A program made the translations under genes and the position numbers. Below the pieces are notes generated by a model that saw only the letters and a program-made list of their open reading frames with translations, had not been told where the DNA came from and ran no database searches. 64,000 nucleotides of DNA from Proteus columbae. GTDB taxonomy: Bacteria; Pseudomonadota; Gammaproteobacteria; Enterobacterales; Enterobacteriaceae. How positions within the stretch are numbered: the first letter of the stretch is position 1; the number at the start of each line of letters is the position of its first letter. Of this stretch, positions 40,094-50,234 are shown one piece after another. The stretch covers positions 121,208 to 185,207 of the forward strand of contig NZ_NGVR01000002.1 in the NCBI RefSeq assembly GCF_002777965.1, in the 5' to 3' direction.

Positions 40094-40645
40094 ATGGATT
40101 TAGAACAATTAAAAAAAGAATTTCGTGCAGGAAAGAAAATAAAATACATCTACTTTTGGGGGCACAAAAGTAAAGGTAATGACATCGCAAAAAGTTGCTT
40201 TAGCCAATGGTATCCAGCACCTTTTATATTAGATGATGTTCGTTATGCCAGTGCTGAACACTATATGATGGCTGAAAAAGCGAAATTATTTAATGATATA
40301 GAAGTCAGAAAGCGCATTATTACTGCATCTAATCCAGGCTCTGCAAAAGCATTAGGCAGAGAAGTAAAAGGATTTGACCAAGGTATTTGGGAACAACACC
40401 GTATGGATATTGTTATTCGTGCCAATATCGCTAAGTTTTCCCAAAATGAAGAACTCGGTAAATTTCTGATTTCAACAGGCAATCGTGTGCTTGTTGAGGC
40501 AAGCCCTGTTGATAAAATATGGGGAGTCGGTTTAAGTGAGCAAGACAATGAGATTAACAACCCTCTTCTTTGGAATGGATTAAATTTATTAGGCTTTGCT
40601 CTAATGAAAGTACGTAGTGTTTTGATTGAAAGTAGTAATCAATAG
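40094..40645 (+). CDS. NADAR family protein (YbiA-like N-glycosidase)
   Basis: NADAR proteins remove nicotinamide or act as N-glycosidases on ADP-ribose-type or riboflavin intermediates. The 183-aa product starting at 40094 has the family features YFWGHKS, FSQWYPAPF, YASAEHYMMAEKAKLF and IWGVGLSEQDNEINNP near the C-terminus. The frame is open from an ATG at 40043, which lacks a ribosome binding site, while GGGAAAAAAG precedes the ATG at 40094, so I prefer the latter. It is longer at the N-terminus than E. coli YbiA (160 aa). Single gene with no clear partner. Confidence 0.82.
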   Translation: MDLEQLKKEFRAGKKIKYIYFWGHKSKGNDIAKSCFSQWYPAPFILDDVRYASAEHYMMAEKAKLFNDIEVRKRIITASNPGSAKALGREVKGFDQGIWEQHRMDIVIRANIAKFSQNEELGKFLISTGNRVLVEASPVDKIWGVGLSEQDNEINNPLLWNGLNLLGFALMKVRSVLIESSNQ

Positions 40646-40803
40646 ATAAAGAAAACTCAACTGTCACCAATCACTGTTCTTCTTTAACCTAGTGTATATA
40701 AGCAGTAGAGATAACTTAAGTATTGACTGAAATAGAAATGGCCACGTAACGACTACCTTGTCGTTGCTATAAATAATATTTACAGAATAATTAAGAGACT
40801 GAT

Positions 40804-41715
40804 ATGTATTATGGTTTTGATATGGGCGGCACAAAAATTGAGCTTGCCGTTTTTGATAAAGATCTGACTCAAGTATGGCAAAAACGTGTACCTACACCTA
40901 AAAATGATTATCAGGCGCTATTGAATGTTTTTAAGGAACTGACTTTAGAAGCTGATATTGAATTAGGATGTAAAGGAAAAGTAGGGGTTGGTATTCCTGG
41001 TATTGTGAATGCAAAAGAAGGAACGGTATTTACCACTAATGTTCCAGCAGCTAAATACAAACCTATGGTTCATGATCTTGCACATATACTCAATAGACCT
41101 GTTAAAGTTGAAAATGATGCTAACTGCTTTGCCTTATCGGAAGCATGGGATCCCGAATTTCGTCATCATCCTTCTGTACTTGGACTTATTTTAGGTACAG
41201 GCGTTGGTGGTGGTTTTGTTATTGATGGCAAAGTACTTTCCGGTAAAAACGGCATTGCTGGTGAAATTGGCCACATGAACTTAAATGTAGAAGCAGATAA
41301 CGTAATTGGCGAAACAATGCCAAAAATTATCTGTGGTTGTGGCAAGAAAGCATGTTTTGAAACTTATTTATCTGGCCGTGGTTTTGAACGTATGTATAAA
41401 GCCTTCAATCATACTCCCAAAAGAGCCGTTGATATTGTTGAGCAATACTATGCTGGAGATAAGAAAACAGAAAAGCACGTTGATCGTTATATGAAAGTGT
41501 TAGCGATTTATCTAAGTAATATTCTTACTGTACTTGATCCACATTTAATTGTTGTTGGTGGCGGATTATCGCAATTTAATGCACTGTATGACCAATTACC
41601 TGAATATCTCTCACACTGTGTCTATGGAAATGCACAAATTCCAGCAATAGAAAAAGCACGTCATGGTGATGCAGGTGGCGCTCGTGGAGCTGCTTGCCTT
41701 AATTTATTAGACTAA
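40804..41715 (+). CDS. nagK: N-acetyl-D-glucosamine kinase NagK
   Basis: NagK phosphorylates N-acetylglucosamine recovered from peptidoglycan turnover. The 303-aa ROK-family protein begins YYGFDMGGTKIELAVF (phosphate loop), has the catalytic Asp in NDANCFALSEAWD, LGTGVGGG, a GEIGHMNL stretch, and the zinc-binding GH...CGCGKKACFE motif. Length equals that of E. coli NagK. It is monocistronic, with its own terminator downstream. Confidence 0.96.
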   Translation: MYYGFDMGGTKIELAVFDKDLTQVWQKRVPTPKNDYQALLNVFKELTLEADIELGCKGKVGVGIPGIVNAKEGTVFTTNVPAAKYKPMVHDLAHILNRPVKVENDANCFALSEAWDPEFRHHPSVLGLILGTGVGGGFVIDGKVLSGKNGIAGEIGHMNLNVEADNVIGETMPKIICGCGKKACFETYLSGRGFERMYKAFNHTPKRAVDIVEQYYAGDKKTEKHVDRYMKVLAIYLSNILTVLDPHLIVVGGGLSQFNALYDQLPEYLSHCVYGNAQIPAIEKARHGDAGGARGAACLNLLD

Positions 41716-41724
41716 TAAATAAAA

Positions 41725-41764
41725 AAGAGCCTTTCTTCTTTTTTATTAAAGGCTCTTCTATTTA
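41725..41764 (+). terminator. Intrinsic terminator after nagK
   Basis: AAGAGCCTTT (41725-41734) pairs perfectly with AAAGGCTCTT (41748-41757) across a 13-nt T-rich loop and is followed by CTATTTAT. It lies 10 bp after the nagK stop. Confidence 0.85.
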
Positions 41765-41810
41765 TAGTTATAGCGTTTTATCAACGTCATCACATTATTA
41801 AGGCTACGTT

Positions 41811-42395
41811 ATGGATAAGGTTTGGTTTAAAAAAAGGCTCACCTTTCTTGGTGGGTTAACTGTCATATTAGTCTTACTTCAACTTATTAACTCACTATTA
41901 CCCATATCTCTTTTTCAGTGGGGGATTATTCCAAGAACGGGTGAAGGTTTAATTGGTATTTTTATCGCGCCTTTCATTCATGGATCTTGGTCTCATCTAT
42001 TTAGTAATCTACTCCCGCTTCTTATTCTTAGCTTTTTATCCATGACACAATCTCTACGAGAATATGTGCTATCTAGTATATTTATTATTATCGTAAGCGG
42101 TTTATTAGTTTGGATTTTTGGACGAAATGCTATTCACGTTGGTGCAAGTGGGTGGATTTTTGGATTATGGTCTTTACTTATTGCTCACGCTTTTACTCGA
42201 CATAAAATTATCGATATTGTAATTGCACTCTTTGTTCTATTCTATTACGGATCAATGGCCTATGGATTAATTCCGGGACAATTAGGTGTATCAACAGAAT
42301 CACATATTTCAGGTGTTGTTGCAGGATTGCTTTATGCATGGTGTGCAAGAAAATTAATGCGCCGTAAAAGCCAAGTAGTAGAAGTGGCTAAATAG
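41811..42395 (+). CDS. Rhomboid family intramembrane serine protease
   Basis: Rhomboids cut membrane proteins within the bilayer. This 194-aa protein has six membrane helices, the HGSWSHLFSN loop (58-66), the catalytic serine in GASGWIFGLW (Ser113, GxSG motif) and the catalytic histidine in ESHISGVVAG (His165). All active-site residues are present, so it should be active. It lacks the N-terminal cytoplasmic domain of E. coli GlpG. Substrates are unknown. Confidence 0.9.
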   Translation: MDKVWFKKRLTFLGGLTVILVLLQLINSLLPISLFQWGIIPRTGEGLIGIFIAPFIHGSWSHLFSNLLPLLILSFLSMTQSLREYVLSSIFIIIVSGLLVWIFGRNAIHVGASGWIFGLWSLLIAHAFTRHKIIDIVIALFVLFYYGSMAYGLIPGQLGVSTESHISGVVAGLLYAWCARKLMRRKSQVVEVAK

Positions 42396-42414
42396 CCACT
42401 TCTTTATAAAGCGG

Positions 42415-42978
42415 TTACTTGTGACCAATTGGCAGTATTGTTCTGCCATACATCTCATTTAATACTTCAGCCATTGCAAGATAAAAAGCACTGGCACCAC
42501 AAATAATACCTTCAAAACCTGCAATTTTTAAAATCAGTGCGTTACCTGTGATATTTCCTATCGCCAATAATGCAAATAAAATGGTCAGACTTAAAAAGAC
42601 AAACTGGAGTGCTCTATTGGCTTTTAACGTGCCAATAAACATGAAAAAGGTAAAAATTCCCCATAGCGCTAAAAATACACCCAAAAAGAGAGGTGTTGTG
42701 GGTTCACTTAAACCCATCACGGGTAATAACCAAATTCCTACCAATGTTACCCAAAAAAAGCCATAAGAGGTAAATGCAGTGGCTCCAAAAGTATTGCCTT
42801 TTTTGAACTCAAAAATTCCAGCAATAACTTGTGCTATTCCACCATAAAAAATTCCCATACTCATAATGACTGAGACTACTGGGAAAAAACCGGCATTATG
42901 TATGTTCAACAAAATCGTTGTCATACCAAAACCCATTAAACCTAATGGACCCGGATTGGCAATGCGTTCGTTAGTCAT
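42415..42978 (-). CDS. satP: Acetate/succinate-proton symporter SatP
   Basis: SatP imports acetate and succinate with protons. The 187-aa protein has six membrane helices, the family signature NPGPLGLMGFG (NPAPLG in E. coli) near the N-terminus, ILLNIHNAG, and GRTILPIG at the C-terminus. The frame is open 41 codons further upstream (to 43101), but homology begins at the ATG at 42978 (MTNERIANPG), which also has AGG upstream and gives the E. coli length (188 aa). Confidence 0.93.
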   Translation of the reverse strand: MTNERIANPGPLGLMGFGMTTILLNIHNAGFFPVVSVIMSMGIFYGGIAQVIAGIFEFKKGNTFGATAFTSYGFFWVTLVGIWLLPVMGLSEPTTPLFLGVFLALWGIFTFFMFIGTLKANRALQFVFLSLTILFALLAIGNITGNALILKIAGFEGIICGASAFYLAMAEVLNEMYGRTILPIGHK

Positions 42979-43339
42979 AAAACCTAAAACCTCTAAAAAT
43001 AATAGGGGAAAATTAAAAAAAATTTGAAGGCGCTGGATGATAAGAGGTAATACATCTAAAAACAATGATCCCAAAGGGTATATTTTTGAATAACCGTCCA
43101 CGCAGAGACTAAGGGGAAATAACCAGTGAATTTAACTTAAAGAAAAGAAGTATTTAGTGATAGATACTTATCTCAATAAAAAATACAAATAAAAATAAAG
43201 GGCTATAATTTGAAGGGAAGTCTTAATCAACTGATATATTAATACTGAAATTTACCTTAATATGCGGTTTTATACATACAGATGAAATAAAATCTAACAC
43301 AACAATTAGTTGCATTATTAACCTATAAGAGAGCTTGTT
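42979..43339. other. Divergent intergenic region, satP / ygiW-like
   Basis: This 361-bp AT-rich region lies between two divergent starts. AAGAGAG lies before the rightward ATG. No distinct operator, terminator or small gene was recognised; the upstream extension of the satP frame in it is not considered coding. Confidence 0.4.
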
Positions 43340-43732
43340 ATGAAAAAAATACTGGTATTATTAATTGGTAGTACGTTGGCTTTTGCATCTCAAGCAAATA
43401 CAACACAACAAGGTGGTTTTCAAGGCTCTATTCAAGCACCAACAGAACAAGGTGGATTTAAAGGCCCTTCTATTAGTGAAACCACGGTTGCTAAAGCCAA
43501 AGATCTTTCTGATGACACTTGGGTTATTTTAACGGGCAAAATTACGAAAAAAATTGGTGATGAACTGTATGTTTTTGAAGACAGCACTGGTGGCATCAAT
43601 GTAGACATTGATAATAAAAGATGGCGTGGACAAACCGTTACCCCAGATAATACCGTCAGAATTGAAGGTAAAGTAGATAAAGAATGGACAAGTACTGAAA
43701 TCGATGTAAAACAAATTACTATTATCAAATAA
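43340..43732 (+). CDS. YgiW/YdeI-family periplasmic OB-fold protein
   Basis: This 130-aa protein has a signal peptide (about 1-19, SQA-NT) and a single OB-fold domain (about 50-130, VILTGKITKKIGDELYVFED) of the BOF family, to which the stress-related E. coli proteins YgiW and YdeI belong. The N-terminal mature part has a short duplicated QGGF(Q/K)G motif. It is thought to protect against oxidative, cationic-peptide or metal stress; its ligand is unknown. It is followed by a strong terminator and then by SoxR- and CueR-like promoters, suggesting a stress-related neighbourhood. Confidence 0.85.
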   Translation: MKKILVLLIGSTLAFASQANTTQQGGFQGSIQAPTEQGGFKGPSISETTVAKAKDLSDDTWVILTGKITKKIGDELYVFEDSTGGINVDIDNKRWRGQTVTPDNTVRIEGKVDKEWTSTEIDVKQITIIK

Positions 43733-43780
43733 TTATCATCAAATAATTTGTATTTAAATTAAACTCAGTCTGTTTATTAT

Positions 43781-43816
43781 AAAAGCTAATATATTGAAAT
43801 ATATTAGCTTTTTATT
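43781..43816 (+). terminator. Terminator after ygiW-like gene
   Basis: A perfect 14-bp stem, AAAAGCTAATATAT (43781-43794) with its reverse complement (43799-43812), encloses a TGAA tetraloop and is followed by TATTTTT. It is AT-rich but long. Confidence 0.8.
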
Positions 43817-43878
43817 TTTCATTTTTTTATATTTTAGTTTAATCAATAAAATTGGATCCTTTGCACAAATTTCTCCGC

Positions 43879-43909
43879 TTTAACCTCAAGTTAAGTTTAG
43901 GTTTATAGT
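43879..43909 (+). promoter_or_regulatory. SoxR-box-like promoter with 19-bp spacer
   Basis: CCTCAAGTTAAGTTTAGG (43884-43901) matches the E. coli SoxR site CCTCAAGTTAACTTGAGG at 16 of 18 positions. It lies between a -35-like TTTAAC (43879-43884) and a -10 TATAGT (43904-43909) separated by 19 bp, the overlong spacing typical of MerR-family activated promoters. Another MerR-type regulator is possible. Confidence 0.65.
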
Positions 43910-43957
43910 CATTACCAGTTAAAGCACAATCACTCTTCGCAAGAGGTGATTTAACTC

Positions 43958-44023
43958 ATGAGATACCCTCATAGTCGTTTACATCCTAACTACTCTACGT
44001 TTACCCTGTTTTCTCCATTTTAA
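43958..44023 (+). CDS. Possible 21-codon small ORF
   Basis: It starts with ATG at 43958, begins MRYPHSRL and ends at a TAA (44021-44023) that touches the terminator stem. AAGAGGTGA (43941-43949) is a good ribosome binding site eight bases upstream, but it is paired in a hairpin with 43928-43937. The peptide has no recognised homologue and no cysteine. Translation is only a possibility; the region could be a pure RNA. Confidence 0.3.
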   Translation: MRYPHSRLHPNYSTFTLFSPF

Positions 44024-44046
44024 GCCTGCTATGCAGGCTTTTTTTC
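44022..44046 (+). terminator. Terminator of the short transcript
   Basis: AAGCCTGC (44022-44029) pairs with GCAGGCTT (44033-44040) around a TAT loop, followed by six or more T. It is a strong intrinsic terminator with no annotated gene directly upstream. Confidence 0.9.
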
Positions 44047-44166
44047 TTCTTATATCAAGTCATATTCTCGAAAAACATCAAAAAAGGATAAGCAAAGTAT
44101 TATTTATACCTTTGTTTTCTATAAATATTTTTTTACAAAACTCTACGCGTTTATACCTTAATTAAA

Positions 44167-44197
44167 TTGACCTTCCAGTAGGGGGAAAGATTATTGT
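44167..44197 (+). promoter_or_regulatory. CueR-type copper-responsive promoter
   Basis: The -35 TTGACC (44167-44172) and -10 TATTGT (44192-44197) are 19 bp apart, and a dyad CCTTCC-N7-GGAAAG (44171-44189) lies between them. E. coli cueO and copA have CCTTCC-N7-GGAAGG in the same place. It controls the DUF411 gene 33 bp downstream. Confidence 0.75.
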
Positions 44198-44229
44198 TTC
44201 GTCTATCAACTTAATGAAAGGAATGAACA

Positions 44230-44679
44230 ATGAAAAAATTATTACTGCCTTCTATCATTGCAATCTCTGCTTTTACAAGTACAGCTTATGCTTCTAATCA
44301 TAATGTTGTTGAGGTTTATAAAACAGAGAGTTGTGGATGCTGTACTTTATGGGCTGATGGTGTGAAAGAAGCAGGCTTTAACGTCAAAGTGAATATTATT
44401 TCAGAAACACAATTAATGGAAAAATATCAACAAGCTGGCGTACCAAATAATTTATTAAGTTGCCACTTTGCGACTTATCAAGGTAAAGATTTAGTCGGAC
44501 ATATCCCTGTTGATAGCTTAAAAAATATCGACTTAGTGGATAAATCTAAATCAGGTATCGCAGTTGCAGGAATGCCTGCGGGTAGTTTAGGTATGTATGC
44601 AGGTGATTACAAAGAGCCTTACCAAGTGATAGCCTTTGATAAATCAGGTAACCAATCCCTGTTTAAGTCTTACAACTAG
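44230..44679 (+). CDS. DUF411 (CopG-like) periplasmic copper protein
   Basis: This 149-aa protein has a signal peptide (about 1-21, AYA-SN) and the DUF411 hallmarks ESCGCC (Cys35, 37, 38), LSCHF (Cys78, His79; usually SCHT) and GHIPVD. CopG of this family binds copper clusters through these cysteines and works in copper resistance, probably as a periplasmic oxidoreductase or metallochaperone. The CueR-type promoter upstream supports a copper role. AAAGGA precedes the ATG. Monocistronic with its own terminator. Confidence 0.88.
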   Translation: MKKLLLPSIIAISAFTSTAYASNHNVVEVYKTESCGCCTLWADGVKEAGFNVKVNIISETQLMEKYQQAGVPNNLLSCHFATYQGKDLVGHIPVDSLKNIDLVDKSKSGIAVAGMPAGSLGMYAGDYKEPYQVIAFDKSGNQSLFKSYN

Positions 44680-44755
44680 TTCTTTTCTTACTTAGTTTTG
44701 TTCTTACTGTAGTGTTGTTTTAATAGCAATAGATCTCTCCGATTGTGCTATTTTC

Positions 44756-44793
44756 CTCTGCCTGTTATCAATTTGCAGGCAGAGTTTTATTTT
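44756..44793 (+). terminator. Terminator after DUF411 gene
   Basis: CTCTGCCTG (44756-44764) pairs exactly with CAGGCAGAG (44776-44784) across an 11-nt loop, followed by TTTTATTTT. Confidence 0.9.
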
Positions 44794-44801
44794 CTAAGCA
44801 T

Positions 44802-44840
44802 AAAAAAACCAGCCTGCTTTTTACAGCATGACTGGTTCTT
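44802..44840 (-). terminator. Terminator after glmS
   Basis: On the minus strand AACCAG (44837-44832) pairs with CTGGTT (44812-44807), with an inner TGC/GCA stem and internal loop, followed by seven T. It lies about 30 bp after the glmS stop. Confidence 0.75.
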
Positions 44841-44867
44841 TTAGAATAAAGTTAACTTTGACTTTAT

Positions 44868-46694
44868 TTATTCAACTGTAACCGATTTTGCTAAGTTACG
44901 AGGTTGGTCTACATCTGTGCCTTTAATTAAGGCTACATGATAAGATAGCAACTGTAATGGTACGGTATAGAAAATAGGGGCGATAAGCTCTTCAACATGA
45001 GGCAAAGAAATTAACTTCATCGTTTCGTTTTCTTCAAAGCCCGCATCTTGATCCGCAAACACATACAGCAAGCCACCACGCGCACGTACTTCTTCAATAT
45101 TAGATTTTAATTTCTCTAATAACTCATTATTTGGCGCAATGATGATAACTGGCATATCCGCATCAATTAATGCTAATGGACCATGTTTTAATTCACCTGC
45201 GGCATAAGCTTCAGCATGAATATAAGAGATCTCTTTTAGCTTTAATGCACCTTCTACCGCAATCGGGTATTGGTCGCCGCGACCTAAGAATAAAGCATGG
45301 CTTTTTTCTGAGAAGTCTTCAGCTAACGCTTCAATCACTTTATCTTTCGATAACATGCTTTCAATGCGGCTTGGTAAAGCGTGTAATGCTGTTGAAACGT
45401 CGTGCTCTAATGCTGCGACACCTTTAATACGTCCCATATATGCCACCAGCATTAATAGAACGGTTAACTGTGTTGTAAATGCTTTGGTTGATGCAACGCC
45501 GATTTCAGCACCCGCTTTAGTCATCAAGACAAATTCAGATTCACGTACCAAAGAAGAGCCAGCCACGTTACAAATTGCCAGTGATGATAGATAACCTAAC
45601 TCTTTAGATAAACGCAGAGCCGCTAATGTATCCGCCGTTTCACCTGATTGAGATAAAGTAATAAGTAAACTGTTACGACGAGTCGCGGGTTTGCGATAAC
45701 GATATTCTGATGCAATTTCAACATCGCAAGGAATACCCGCTAAAGATTCAAACCAGTAACGAGAAACCATCCCTGCATTATAAGATGTACCACAAGCAAC
45801 GATTTGGATATGTTCTACTTGAGATAAGATCCCTTCAGCTTTAGGACCTAATTCACTAAGATTGATACCTTCCGCTTGTAAACGACCTTCAAGCGTATTT
45901 TTAATTGCAAGAGGTTGTTCGTAGATCTCTTTTTGCATGTAGTGACGATATACACCTTTATCACCTGCATCGTATTGAACGTTAGATTCAATCGTATCGC
46001 GAACAACTTCCTCACCATTCACATCAAAAATATGAACATGGCGACGAGTAACCTCGACAATATCCCCTTCTTCAAGGTAGATAAAACGGCGGGTAACGGG
46101 TAATAGAGCTAATTGGTCAGAAGCAAGGAAGTTTTCACCTACGCCAAGACCTACCACCAGCGGGCTACCAGAGCGAGCAGCGACTAATAGCTCAGGTGTA
46201 CGACTATCCATAATAACCGTACCGTAAGCACCACGTAATTGAGGAATAACGCGTTGTACAACTTCACGTAATGTACCACCTTGGCGCTGTTCCCAGTTAA
46301 CAAGGTGAGCAATCACTTCAGTGTCAGTTTGTGAAGCAAACTGATACCCTTTTTTAATTAATTCTGCTTTCAGTTCTTGGTAGTTTTCGATAATGCCATT
46401 ATGTACAACTGCGATCGTACCCGATACATGAGGATGCGCATTATCTTCACAAGGTTCACCATGTGTTGCCCAACGTGTATGAGCAATACCTGTACCACCA
46501 ATCACTTGTGTTTTTTCTGCCTCTTCTGCCAGCATTTGTACTTTGCCAGCTTCGCGCAGACGTGTCATTTTACAGTCATTATCCACAACCGCTAAACCCG
46601 CAGAATCATAACCGCGGTATTCTAAACGACGTAAGCCTTCAATTAAGATTTCAGCGATATCGCGTTGTGCAACTGCACCTACTATTCCACACAT
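44868..46694 (-). CDS. glmS: Glucosamine-6-phosphate synthase GlmS
   Basis: GlmS makes glucosamine-6-phosphate from fructose-6-phosphate and glutamine, the first step to UDP-GlcNAc. The 608-aa protein starts MCGIVGA with the catalytic Cys after Met removal, has the glutaminase domain (1-240), two SIS isomerase domains with SQSGETADT and STKAFTTQ, and the C-terminal [13 protein letters not shown]. It lies 159 bp after glmU, as in E. coli. In E. coli the glmU-glmS junction is cleaved by RNase E and activated by the sRNA GlmZ; that mode was not tested here. Confidence 0.98.
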   Translation of the reverse strand: MCGIVGAVAQRDIAEILIEGLRRLEYRGYDSAGLAVVDNDCKMTRLREAGKVQMLAEEAEKTQVIGGTGIAHTRWATHGEPCEDNAHPHVSGTIAVVHNGIIENYQELKAELIKKGYQFASQTDTEVIAHLVNWEQRQGGTLREVVQRVIPQLRGAYGTVIMDSRTPELLVAARSGSPLVVGLGVGENFLASDQLALLPVTRRFIYLEEGDIVEVTRRHVHIFDVNGEEVVRDTIESNVQYDAGDKGVYRHYMQKEIYEQPLAIKNTLEGRLQAEGINLSELGPKAEGILSQVEHIQIVACGTSYNAGMVSRYWFESLAGIPCDVEIASEYRYRKPATRRNSLLITLSQSGETADTLAALRLSKELGYLSSLAICNVAGSSLVRESEFVLMTKAGAEIGVASTKAFTTQLTVLLMLVAYMGRIKGVAALEHDVSTALHALPSRIESMLSKDKVIEALAEDFSEKSHALFLGRGDQYPIAVEGALKLKEISYIHAEAYAAGELKHGPLALIDADMPVIIIAPNNELLEKLKSNIEEVRARGGLLYVFADQDAGFEENETMKLISLPHVEELIAPIFYTVPLQLLSYHVALIKGTDVDQPRNLAKSVTVE

Positions 46695-46712
46695 TGTGTT
46701 ATTCCTAAAACT

Positions 46713-46728
46713 GTGCGTTTATTCGCAC
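46713..46728 (-). promoter_or_regulatory. Hairpin in the glmS leader
   Basis: GTGCG (minus strand, 46728-46724) pairs with CGCAC (46717-46713) around AATAAA, close upstream of the glmS start. In E. coli the glmS leader has a structure opened by GlmZ. This hairpin does not cover the ribosome binding site, so the parallel is weak. Confidence 0.35.
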
Positions 46729-46812
46729 TTGGATGTCTTATACCTGATTGGTTTGTTCCCCAAGCCATTGTAGAAAGCGGGGATATTTTTTGTTTTTAGA
46801 ATAATAGCGTAC

Positions 46813-46849
46813 AAGAAAAGGGCGCTAATTAAATATACGCCCTTTTCTT
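46813..46849 (-). terminator. Hairpin between glmU and glmS
   Basis: AAGAAAAGGGCG and CGCCCTTTTCTT (46813-46824 / 46838-46849) form a perfect 12-bp stem with a 13-nt loop directly after the glmU stop. The only U-rich part is within the stem, so it may be a weak terminator or an RNA-processing structure. Confidence 0.6.
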
Positions 46850-46853
46850 AAAA

Positions 46854-48227
46854 TTATTGTTTTTTCTTCACTGGACGTTTCCATCCACTGATATGAGTTT
46901 GCTTAACTCGACTGATCACTAATTCGTTTTCATTCACGTTTTTAGTGAGTGTTGTTCCTGCGCCAATTGTTGCACCATTAGCAACAGTAACTGGTGCCAC
47001 TAACTGGGTATCTGAACCAATAAAGACATCATCACCAATCACTGTTTTGAATTTATTCGCACCATCGTAGTTACAAGTAATAGTACCTGCACCGATATTA
47101 ACATTAGCGCCTACTTCAGTATCGCCTAAGTAAGTCAGATGACCTGCTTTGGAGCCAACACCTAAGCTTGCTTTTTTCATCTCAACAAAGTTGCCAACGT
47201 GAGCTTTATCCGCTAATTCACTACCTGGGCGAAGGCGTGCAAATGGCCCAACCGTACACTCTTGTGCTAAGTTTGCATCCTCGATCACCGTATATGGGCT
47301 AATAATAGAATTATCACCAATCACACAGTTTTTCAGGACACATCCTGTACCAATTTCAACGTTGTTGCCTAAAGTGACATCACCTTCAATAATCACGTTG
47401 GTATCAATCACGACGTCTTTACCGTGGGTTAATGTACCACGTAAATCAAAACGAGCAGGATCAAGCAACATAACGCCTTCTAATAATAAGCGTTCAGCCT
47501 GTTCTGTTTGGTAAATACGTTCTAATGCAGCCAGTTGTAAACGGTTATTCACGCCTTCCATTTCACTATGACGACGAGGATGAGCCGTTTCAATTTTACG
47601 ACCTTCTTTATACGCTAACGCGATAATATCAGTAATGTAATACTCTTTTTGTGCATTGTTATTATTGAGCTTACCTAACCAACGTTTTAAATCACCACCG
47701 TTTGCCACTAAAATACCAGTGTTGATTTCAGTAATTTTGAGTTGTTCTTCAGACGCATCTTTTTGTTCGATAATACCTGTCACTTCGCCATTTTCACGAA
47801 CAATGCGACCATAGCCGGTTGGGTTATCTAAAATAACCGTTAATAAACCAATACCGCCTTCTGGTTTGACTTCAATTAAACGCTCTAACGTTTCTTTGGT
47901 GATAAGTGGAACATCACCGTACAGCATCAGGATATCTTCATCATCAGCAAAGAAAGGCGCAGCTTGTTGCATTGCGTGACCTGTTCCTAGTTGCTCTGCT
48001 TGTAGCACCCAATTAACAGGTTGTGAACCTAATTTTTCTTTCATTAGTTCACCACCATGCCCATAGACAAGGTGTGTTTGTTGAGCGCCTAATGATTTGG
48101 CAGTATCAATCACATGTTGAACCATGGATTTACCCGCAAGTTTATGAAGAACTTTAGGTAACTGTGAATACATGCGGGTGCCTTTTCCCGCAGCAAGAAT
48201 AACAACGCTTTTAGCTGAATTAGACAT
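46854..48227 (-). CDS. glmU: Bifunctional GlcNAc-1-P uridylyltransferase / GlcN-1-P acetyltransferase GlmU
   Basis: GlmU acetylates glucosamine-1-phosphate and joins it to UTP to give UDP-GlcNAc. The N-terminal pyrophosphorylase domain has [18 protein letters not shown] and YGDVPLI; the C-terminal left-handed helix (about 250-457) has the hexapeptide repeats and [13 protein letters not shown]. The frame is open to 48305, but the ATG at 48227 ([11 protein letters not shown]) gives 457 aa, against 456 in E. coli. It lies between the atp operon and glmS. Confidence 0.97.
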   Translation of the reverse strand: MSNSAKSVVILAAGKGTRMYSQLPKVLHKLAGKSMVQHVIDTAKSLGAQQTHLVYGHGGELMKEKLGSQPVNWVLQAEQLGTGHAMQQAAPFFADDEDILMLYGDVPLITKETLERLIEVKPEGGIGLLTVILDNPTGYGRIVRENGEVTGIIEQKDASEEQLKITEINTGILVANGGDLKRWLGKLNNNNAQKEYYITDIIALAYKEGRKIETAHPRRHSEMEGVNNRLQLAALERIYQTEQAERLLLEGVMLLDPARFDLRGTLTHGKDVVIDTNVIIEGDVTLGNNVEIGTGCVLKNCVIGDNSIISPYTVIEDANLAQECTVGPFARLRPGSELADKAHVGNFVEMKKASLGVGSKAGHLTYLGDTEVGANVNIGAGTITCNYDGANKFKTVIGDDVFIGSDTQLVAPVTVANGATIGAGTTLTKNVNENELVISRVKQTHISGWKRPVKKKQ

Positions 48228-48320
48228 AATTAACCCGATAACTCCCGTAAAGAATGGCAAGTAAACCTGTTTATGCCAAATAATACTACATATTTCGTCA
48301 CACAAAATATTTCATGACGC

Positions 48321-48357
48321 AAAAAAGCCAGTTAGTGAAGAACCAACTGGCTTTTTT
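48321..48357 (-). terminator. Terminator of the atp operon
   Basis: AAAAAAGCCAGTT (48321-48333) is the reverse complement of AACTGGCTTTTTT (48345-48357), with an 11-nt loop. It ends the leftward atpIBEFHAGDC transcript just after atpC. Confidence 0.92.
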
Positions 48358-48379
48358 ATTCATGGACTGCCTATTTACA

Positions 48380-48796
48380 TCAACGTCGAGTCAATTCGAT
48401 TACACGTAGTTTTGCAATCGCTTTGGCTAATTCTGCTGATGCTTGAGCATAATCAACATCACCATGAGAGGATTGAATGTGTTCTTCAGCTTTACGCTTA
48501 GATTCCAACGCTTTCGCTTCATCCAAATCACGACCACGGATAGCTGTATCTGCCAGTACAATGACGCCTGTCGGCTGAACTTCGAGAATACCACCTGAAA
48601 GGTAGATAACCTCTTCTTCGCCCGATGTTTTTACGACACGTACCATGCCCGGTTTTATGGCAGTTAATAACGGGGTATGCTGCGGATAAATACCGAGCTC
48701 ACCTTCGCTACCAGTTACCTGAATTCGTTTGACTTCGCCGTCATATAACTGCTTTTCAGCGCTGACAACTTTCAGGTGGAACGATGTATCGGCCAT
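48380..48796 (-). CDS. atpC: ATP synthase F1 epsilon subunit AtpC
   Basis: The epsilon subunit is part of the rotor and inhibits ATP hydrolysis. The 138-aa protein has the N-terminal beta sandwich ([19 protein letters not shown]) and a two-helix C-terminal domain. Length matches E. coli (139 aa). Last gene of the operon, 21 bp after atpD. Confidence 0.97.
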   Translation of the reverse strand: MADTSFHLKVVSAEKQLYDGEVKRIQVTGSEGELGIYPQHTPLLTAIKPGMVRVVKTSGEEEVIYLSGGILEVQPTGVIVLADTAIRGRDLDEAKALESKRKAEEHIQSSHGDVDYAQASAELAKAIAKLRVIELTRR

Positions 48797-48817
48797 ATCA
48801 ACCTCCCGTCAGCCGTA

Positions 48818-50227
<1,410 letters not shown>

Positions 50228-50234
50228 CTAGCTG

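Larger units (their letters stand above)
43916..44046 (+). ncRNA. Candidate small RNA from SoxR-like promoter
   Basis: The predicted transcript starts about 7 nt after the -10 and ends in a strong terminator (44022-44046), about 130 nt in all. A 5' hairpin pairs AATCACTCTT (43928-43937) with AAGAGGTGATT (43941-43951, one bulged G). The middle is pyrimidine-rich and poor in G, as in the seed regions of Hfq-dependent RNAs. I do not recognise it as a known enterobacterial sRNA. It may instead be a leader for a small ORF. Confidence 0.45.
43733..44229. other. Regulatory region with a short RNA unit
   Basis: This 497-bp gap contains, in order: the ygiW-like terminator (43781-43816), a SoxR-box-like promoter (43879-43909), a short transcript with a possible 21-codon ORF (43916-44046) ending at a strong terminator, and a CueR-type promoter (44167-44197) for the DUF411 gene. 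Confidence 0.6.

Noticed and set aside
42979..43101. N-terminal extension of satP
   Set aside because: The 41 extra residues do not belong to the family; the ATG at 42978 gives the E. coli length and has an upstream AGG.
48228..48305. Longer glmU start
   Set aside because: The 26 extra codons are not part of the GlmU family; [11 protein letters not shown] at 48227 matches the usual N-terminus.
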